From an uncultured Lentisphaeria bacterium (lineage in GTDB: Bacteria > Verrucomicrobiota > Lentisphaeria > Victivallales > Victivallaceae), in contig CAIJKT010001061.1 of NCBI GenBank assembly GCA_903821255.1, forward strand, positions 1-10,896: 10,896 nucleotides of DNA, given 5' to 3'. Shown here in pieces: positions 6,767-10,896 of this stretch. Numbering within the stretch: position 1 is the stretch's first letter; each line of letters opens with the position of its first letter. The position numbers and the translations under genes were made by a program. The notes under the pieces are model-generated. The model was not told where the DNA came from, ran no database searches, and was given only the letters and a program-made list of their open reading frames with translations.

Positions 6767-7939
6767 ATGAAGATATTTATTGAAACCGAAACTCTGGCAG
6801 TTTATCCGGAGGGAATCCCGGTCTATATTTTGAATATCTTGAACCGTCTGAAAAGACAGTATCCGGATGAGCTGGATTTTTATACCCTGCTTGGCTGCTG
6901 GTACCGTAAATATAATTCCAGGCTGAAAACGGCCCTGGATCTGATAGAACCTGATACCTTGAAAATAAGCAGAAACTGGCTGCCGCGGCCTTCATTCAAA
7001 TATCTTCCCGGCGACTTAAGCCGTTTTCTGATATATCCGGTAATTCCGGCGACTGACCTGTACCACGCCACCGCCAATGTGATCTCGCCGAATATGCCGA
7101 AAAACTATAATAAACTGGTGCTTTCTGTGATGGATATTGTTTTTCTCGAATGTGCCGGACGGGGATACAACAGGCCGGAGTGGGAAAGCTATATGAGTCG
7201 TAAATTATCGGAGAGCATGGAAAAAGTTGACGTGGTGATTACGATTAGTGAGTTTACTAAAAATGAGCTGTGCCGGTACTTCAAATTCCCTGAAGAGCGG
7301 ATTATCGTTACACATCTGGCCAGCCAGTGGGGAAATATTGTCGAACAGGGCAATGATGCCGCGGATAAAGAATATCTTGCAGGCAGAGGTTTGGCTAAAG
7401 ATAAATATTTCATTTCAGTGGGGACCATTTCGCCCAGGAAAAATTTTCAGACGTTGATGACGGTCTACCAGGAATTCAATAAAAAGAATCCCGGCAGCCG
7501 GCTGGTGATCGTGGGCAAAAATGGCTGGTGCTCGGAAAAAATAATGCGTCAGATTGAAGAATTAAAGGATATTGTGGTCTGGATACCGTCAGTCTCCGAA
7601 GACGAATTGAAGCTGCTTTATAGAAATGCCAGGGCTTTGTTTATGATTTCATATTACGAAGGATTCGGCCTGCCGCTGATTGAGGCAATGCAGTGCGGAT
7701 GTCCGGTATGCTATGCTTCCGGCAGTTCGCTGGAAGAAGTTTCCGGCAGCGCCGGCTTAATGGTCAAACCTGATGACCGCGATGGCATATTATCCAATAT
7801 GCAGTCACTATGGGATGATTCAGATTTATGTTATAAACTGCGGTGCAACGGATTGCGGCGGGCGGACGATTTCAGTTGGGAAAAGACTGCGGAAGGAACT
7901 TTTCAGGCGTATAAACTTGCAATGTCGCTCCGGCATTAG
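6767..7939 (+). CDS. GT4-family glycosyltransferase, mannosyltransferase-like group
   Basis: This 390-residue GT-B protein begins MKIFIETETLAVYPEGIPVYILNIL, a GT4 opening. The N-terminal domain includes DLYHATANVISP (97-108) and VVITISEFTKNELCRYF (156-172). The donor domain has FISVGTISPRKNFQTLM (215-231) with the Arg-Lys pair, LVIVGKNGW (246-254), and the EX7E motif in YYEGFGLPLIEAMQCGCPV, Glu298 and Glu306. This arrangement resembles the group containing O-antigen mannosyltransferases such as those of the MtfB/WbdB type, but the donor is not certain. A good AGGAAG (6755-6760) precedes the ATG by 6 bases. It shares several motifs with the protein at 9271-10365 (ISEFT, PRKN, YEGFG-PL-EA), so the two are paralogous members of one subfamily. 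The next gene starts 8 bases after the stop. Confidence 0.92.
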   Translation: MKIFIETETLAVYPEGIPVYILNILNRLKRQYPDELDFYTLLGCWYRKYNSRLKTALDLIEPDTLKISRNWLPRPSFKYLPGDLSRFLIYPVIPATDLYHATANVISPNMPKNYNKLVLSVMDIVFLECAGRGYNRPEWESYMSRKLSESMEKVDVVITISEFTKNELCRYFKFPEERIIVTHLASQWGNIVEQGNDAADKEYLAGRGLAKDKYFISVGTISPRKNFQTLMTVYQEFNKKNPGSRLVIVGKNGWCSEKIMRQIEELKDIVVWIPSVSEDELKLLYRNARALFMISYYEGFGLPLIEAMQCGCPVCYASGSSLEEVSGSAGLMVKPDDRDGILSNMQSLWDDSDLCYKLRCNGLRRADDFSWEKTAEGTFQAYKLAMSLRH

Positions 7940-7947
7940 AGGCTGAT

Positions 7948-9195
7948 GTGAATAAAACAGTTTTAATTATCTGCGATTTTTTCCCGTGTCCGGGCACGGA
8001 CGGCCGCAGCGCTTATCTGCTGGACATTATCGACTATCTTGCGTTGAACAGTTTTGCCGTAAAACTCTGCGTCTTGTCCGATACTCCCAACGGAACTGTG
8101 CCATGGTATTTAGCGCCGGCAAAACTTGCAGACAAGGCCGATATCAGCATTATCGGCAACCAGCGTCTGGGTAAACGTTTTTTTATCCGTTTCAACTTGC
8201 GGAACTGGGTACTGGCTCTGCCGTGCATTATTTATCGCCGCCTGCCTTCGCTGCTTCATAATTTCATGGGGAAATTTGTTACCCGGCAAAGGGGAGAAGT
8301 CAGCCATTTCATGGTCAAGTCCGGCAGTGCGGCATTCGTGAATGATCTGTTAGAAAATGGACATCCGGACACCCTGATTTTCAACCATTCAAGACTGGCC
8401 GCTTTAAAAGAGCAACTCGAACTTCCGGAAAAAGCGTTGACCGGCGTGATCGCCCATGATGTAATGCACCGCAGGCATCAGTCATTTGCAGCATCCGGAA
8501 TAGATGTCGACAGCCGGGAAGTGATGTCCATGGCTGAAGAAAAAGCGGCGCTGGCAAAATTCGATTTCATCATTGCGATTCAGGAAGATGACGCCGGTGT
8601 TTTTAAAGAAATGCTGCCGGAAAGCACGGTTATAACGGCACCGATGTCAACCAGTTTTCCGGCAGATGCCGTACATCCCGCAAAACGGATTGTCCCTGGA
8701 CGCTGCCTGATAGTGGGCGGCTACGGCCAGCCCAATATCGACAGCTTCAACTGGTTTCTCCGCGACGTATGGCCAGGAGTATATTCCGGGAACCCAGCGG
8801 CATGTCTGCATGTCTGCGGGAATGTCTGCCGCGCGCTGCAGACGCCTGACGGCATGAATATTTCACTGCTGGGGCGAATTGAGGATTTAAGCAGGGAATA
8901 TGAAGAAGCCGAATTATGCGTGATTCCCCTGCTGGCGGGATCCGGCCTTAAAATTAAATTAATCGAAGCGTTAAAATATAATTGCAGATGTGTTTCCACT
9001 TCATGGGGTGTTCAGGGAATTCGTACCCCTGAAAAATACGGCATTACAGTTGCCGATACGGCCGGAGCAATGGCCGATGCAATATTATCAGCTACCCGAT
9101 CACATTCCGGCAATGACGGGCAAAGGTTTTTCGAAGATTTTTCTCCGGATAATTGTTACGGAGAACTTGTTGAATTGATGCAAAGAAGAATGTAA
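7948..9195 (+). CDS. GT4-type glycosyltransferase (Glyco_trans_1_4-like)
   Basis: The product is 415 residues starting with GTG at 7948; an AGAGG at 7938-7942, overlapping the stop of the gene before, lies 5 bases away. The N-terminal domain opens KTVLIICDFFPCPGTDGRSAYLLDII and includes VIAHDVMHRRH (167-177) and FDFIIAIQEDDAGVFK (205-220), typical of GTs that read a processed acceptor. The donor domain has LIVGGYGQPNIDSFNWFLRDVWP (254-276), close to the 'GNVDSIRWFLREVWP' type motif, HVCG, and LLAGSGLKIKLIEALKYNCRCVSTSWGVQGI (328-358), the Glyco_trans_1_4 signature with Glu340. The first Glu of a standard EX7E is replaced by a small residue, as is usual in this subgroup. It is presumably one of the assembly enzymes of the same polymer; the sugar is not predictable. 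GC content is higher than in the genes upstream. Confidence 0.9.
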   Translation: MNKTVLIICDFFPCPGTDGRSAYLLDIIDYLALNSFAVKLCVLSDTPNGTVPWYLAPAKLADKADISIIGNQRLGKRFFIRFNLRNWVLALPCIIYRRLPSLLHNFMGKFVTRQRGEVSHFMVKSGSAAFVNDLLENGHPDTLIFNHSRLAALKEQLELPEKALTGVIAHDVMHRRHQSFAASGIDVDSREVMSMAEEKAALAKFDFIIAIQEDDAGVFKEMLPESTVITAPMSTSFPADAVHPAKRIVPGRCLIVGGYGQPNIDSFNWFLRDVWPGVYSGNPAACLHVCGNVCRALQTPDGMNISLLGRIEDLSREYEEAELCVIPLLAGSGLKIKLIEALKYNCRCVSTSWGVQGIRTPEKYGITVADTAGAMADAILSATRSHSGNDGQRFFEDFSPDNCYGELVELMQRRM

Positions 9196-9197
9196 GT

Positions 9198-9274
9198 TCT
9201 CCTGAATTCAATTTGATGGAAAACGGTCCGAGGAGACTGCATTGAAATTTAGAATCACCCAGAGCAAAAAATGA
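9198..9274 (+). other. Possible 10-codon leader ORF with sequestered Shine-Dalgarno
   Basis: A TTG at 9242 opens ten codons (MKFRITQSKK) ending in TGA at 9272-9274, which overlaps the ATG of the next gene as ATGA. GAGGAG (9230-9235) lies 6 bases before that TTG, while the glycosyltransferase ATG itself has only a poor AGAG at 9261-9264. TCTCCT (9198-9203), just after the stop of the preceding gene, is the exact complement of AGGAGA (9231-9236), so the site could be masked until a ribosome terminates upstream. The stem is only 6 bp with a 27-base loop, so this may be chance. Confidence 0.3.
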
Positions 9275-10365
9275 GAATTGCGATTGAAGCGACATTGGCC
9301 CAGGGGAAAGCCACCGGATTCGGGCAGTATGTGATTAATCTGCTGCATAACTTTGCGGCAATGAAGACCGGTCACGAATTTCTGCTGTTTCACAGCACCC
9401 CGAAATGGACCGGACCAGATTTCGGGCCGGGTTTCAAACCGGTTTCCTATTTTTATGCCAAGCAGTCGCTGGGCATAATGTTCCGGCTGAACCGGGAGCT
9501 GGAACGGCAGCATGCGGATATTTTCCACGCGACCTGCACCACCGGCATGCCGCCGCGAATCAGCATTCCGGCGGTAAGCACGATTTGCGATATTTATCCG
9601 CTCCTGCATCCGGAAGGCTGCAGCTTTCTGCAAATGTTCTTTTTTAAATTTCTGCTCCGGTGGACGATAAAAAACTCCAATGCCTTTATTTGCATCTCTG
9701 AATTTACCGCATCCGAGCTGCGGAAGTATCTGGCAGTACCGGCAGATAAAATTACCGTAACGCTGCTGGCCCCGGCAAACAGCGGGCCTGTGACAAGCGA
9801 ACTGCTGCCGGAAATGCGCGACGGAATCATCTGTGTCGGAGCTATAGAGCCAAGAAAGAACCAGTTGATGCTGCTGGCGGCTTACCGGCAGGCGCTGGCA
9901 ATACAGCCGGCAATGCCTCCCCTCACCTTTATCGGGCCGGACCGCGGCGACGGGGCCAGGCTTGATTCTTATATAAAAACCTGGAAGCTAAGTGACAAAG
10001 TCCGGCATCTGGATTATGTTTCCGCGGAAGAACTTGAAAGACATTACCAGCATGCCGCCCTGTTTGTATTTCCAACCACCTACGAAGGGTTCGGCATTCC
10101 GCTGCTGGAGGCGGTCCGGTATGATCTGCCGGTGCTATGCTCCGATATTCCCGTCCTCCGCGAAATAGGCGATGATTATCCGGTTTTCCTGAACCCGGAT
10201 GATGTCAATGACTGGAGCATGGCCATGATTGATTTCTTCTTCGGAGAATTAAAAAACTCCTTTAACTATAAATCCCCGGAAAGTATCCTGATGAAGTTCA
10301 GCTGGAGACGCTGCGCGGAGCAGACACTTGAAATCTACTCAAAATTATATAATGAAACAAATTAA
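9271..10365 (+). CDS. GT4-family glycosyltransferase
   Basis: This is a 364-residue GT-B protein. Its opening MRIAIEATLAQGKATGFGQYVINLL is typical of GT4 enzymes with the glycine-rich acceptor loop. Further landmarks are DIFHATCTTGMPPR (83-96), ICISEFTASELRKYL (140-154), the donor-side ICVGAIEPRKNQLML (187-201), LTFIGPDRGDG (218-228), and the EX7E motif YEGFGIPLLEAV with Glu272 and Glu280, then LPVLCSDIPVLREIGDDYPVFLNPDD. It is a paralogue of the gene at 6767-7939 by these shared motifs, but the rest of the sequence has diverged. GC content is high here (42/60 at 9901-9960), unlike the AT-rich middle of the locus. Initiation may depend on coupling to a short leader ORF, because its own Shine-Dalgarno is weak. 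Last gene of the glycosyltransferase series in the window; donor unknown. Confidence 0.92.
   Translation: MRIAIEATLAQGKATGFGQYVINLLHNFAAMKTGHEFLLFHSTPKWTGPDFGPGFKPVSYFYAKQSLGIMFRLNRELERQHADIFHATCTTGMPPRISIPAVSTICDIYPLLHPEGCSFLQMFFFKFLLRWTIKNSNAFICISEFTASELRKYLAVPADKITVTLLAPANSGPVTSELLPEMRDGIICVGAIEPRKNQLMLLAAYRQALAIQPAMPPLTFIGPDRGDGARLDSYIKTWKLSDKVRHLDYVSAEELERHYQHAALFVFPTTYEGFGIPLLEAVRYDLPVLCSDIPVLREIGDDYPVFLNPDDVNDWSMAMIDFFFGELKNSFNYKSPESILMKFSWRRCAEQTLEIYSKLYNETN
10328..10353 (+). promoter_or_regulatory. Candidate promoter before the esterase gene
   Basis: A perfect TATAAT at 10348-10353 lies inside the end of the glycosyltransferase gene, with TTGAAA at 10328-10333. The 14-bp spacing is shorter than optimal, so this is weak. 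If used, transcription would begin near 10360 and serve the esterase-like gene separately from the polysaccharide locus. No terminator is seen between the two genes, so read-through is also possible. Confidence 0.3.
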
Positions 10366-10401
10366 TTGTTTCCGTTAAATCCAAGAAAGGAAAGGAATAT
10401 C

Positions 10402-10788
10402 ATGAGCCGTACAAGTTTTATGTTGTCCACCGCTGCCGCAGCATTGAGCACGTTTTGCCAATTCAGCGCGCTTGCCGCCGACCCGGTCAAAGTTGATCCC
10501 GTAAAAATCCAGGTTGCAACCGATCACCGGGACGCACTGTATAAATGCGGCGAAAAAGTAATATTTCAGGGTACTGTTACTAAAGCCGATAAACCGTTGA
10601 CCGCCGGCAAAGCGACTGTAAGACTCAGCAATGACGGCATGAAAACCATCTCCACGCAGGAAATTGATCTCGCCAAAAATAACCCGTTCAAAGTTGAAGG
10701 CACCATGACCGTGCCCGGTTTTCTGCAATGCGCGGTGGTACTGGACAAAGACAGAGGCTATGCCGGCGCCGGTTTTGATCCGGAGTAA
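10402..10788 (+). CDS. N-terminal part of a secreted acetyl xylan esterase-like protein, ended by in-frame TAA
   Basis: The ATG at 10402 has a purine-rich Shine-Dalgarno (AAAGGA, 10391-10396); a TTG at 10366 in frame is not supported. The 128 residues begin with a signal peptide (hydrophobic TAAAALSTFCQFSALA, likely cut near ALA-AD, about residue 25), so the product would be exported. Residues about 32-120 look like the Ig-like N-terminal domain seen before the esterase domain in Lentisphaerota/Verrucomicrobia AXE1-type proteins: ALYKCGEKVIFQGTV, NPFKVEGTMTVPGFLQCAVV and AGAGFDPE. In relatives FDPE is followed by a Lys and Ile and the catalytic domain; here codon 129 is TAA (10786-10788). A single base change from AAA would explain it. 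Alone, this fragment would lack the alpha/beta-hydrolase catalytic residues. Whether the break is real or a sequence error is unresolved. Confidence 0.75.
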   Translation: MSRTSFMLSTAAAALSTFCQFSALAADPVKVDPVKIQVATDHRDALYKCGEKVIFQGTVTKADKPLTAGKATVRLSNDGMKTISTQEIDLAKNNPFKVEGTMTVPGFLQCAVVLDKDRGYAGAGFDPE

Positions 10789-10896
10789 ATCCAGGCGGAG
10801 GCCAATCTGCCGGTAGACTTCATAAAATTCTGGGACGACGGAATCCAGGAACTCAATAAAATCCCCCCGGATGTAAAGCTGGAACCGCTTCCAAAA
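10789..10896 (+). pseudogene. Continuation of the interrupted acetyl xylan esterase-like gene, partial
   Basis: The 36 codons after the TAA stay open in the same frame and read IQAEANLPVDFIKFW then DDGIQELNKIPPDVKLEPLPK. This matches the entry to the AXE1 esterase domain (pattern: I.....P.DF..FW......L..VP.D.KLEP). No start codon with a ribosome site lies at the break, so it is not an independent gene. The catalytic serine, histidine and aspartate would lie beyond the window edge. The family assignment is from pattern recognition; the interruption itself is read directly. Confidence 0.7.

Noticed and set aside
8803..8832. CxxxCxxxC in the protein at 7948-9195, resembling part of a radical SAM cluster motif
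   Set aside because: The spacing is wrong for CxxxCxxC, and it sits in the donor domain of a clear GT4-type protein.
10366..10401. Transcription terminator between the last glycosyltransferase and the esterase-like gene
   Set aside because: No GC-rich hairpin followed by a T run is present in these 36 bases.
10786..10788. TAA read as a recoded sense codon
   Set aside because: Known recoding mainly uses TGA or TAG, no recoding structure is evident, and TAA terminates other genes here; mutation or sequence error is simpler.

Overview
The window looks like a chromosomal segment from a Lentisphaerota/Verrucomicrobia/Planctomycetes-group bacterium, and Lentisphaerota fits best. The lineage markers are a secreted DUF1549/DUF1553 protein at the left edge, a family concentrated in that superphylum, and an acetyl xylan esterase-like protein with an N-terminal Ig-like domain at the right edge. 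This placement is inference from family distribution; no rRNA or other phylogenetic marker is present.

Layout. Positions 1-1315 (minus strand) hold the start and most of the DUF1549/DUF1553 gene, which runs off the left edge. Positions 1316-1581 are a divergent intergenic region with a good sigma70-like promoter facing right (TTGAAA, 16 bp, TATAAT) and two adjacent AT-rich palindromes. From 1582 to 10365 seven genes run rightward with short gaps: an ABC-2 permease (wzm-like), its ATPase with a C-terminal glycan-recognition domain (wzt-like), a GT2 glycosyltransferase, a GT4 glycosyltransferase, a DUF5672-type putative glycosyltransferase and three more GT4-type glycosyltransferases. The right end (10402-10896) starts a secreted acetyl xylan esterase-like gene whose frame is broken by an in-frame TAA after 128 codons, yet continues with recognisable family sequence to the window edge. 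The window contains no tRNA, rRNA, IS element, CRISPR array or convincing rho-independent terminator that I could see.

How the genes fit together. The 1582-10365 block is a surface-polysaccharide locus of the ABC-transporter-dependent type. Six glycosyltransferases would build a polymer on a lipid carrier at the cytoplasmic face, and the Wzm/Wzt pair would export it, with the Wzt C-terminal domain recognising the glycan. No initiating sugar-phosphate transferase, nucleotide-sugar synthesis gene, chain terminator, flippase or polymerase is visible here, so the pathway must be completed elsewhere.

The points most worth a second look are the TAA-interrupted esterase, a strong base-composition step inside wzt (about 62% GC in the ATPase core against about 35% at the C-terminal end) leading into an AT-rich glycosyltransferase cassette, the DUF5672 protein embedded in the locus, and a possible leader ORF with a sequestered Shine-Dalgarno before the last glycosyltransferase. 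I did not find a clearly new biological system; the locus is a recognisable type with some unusual details.
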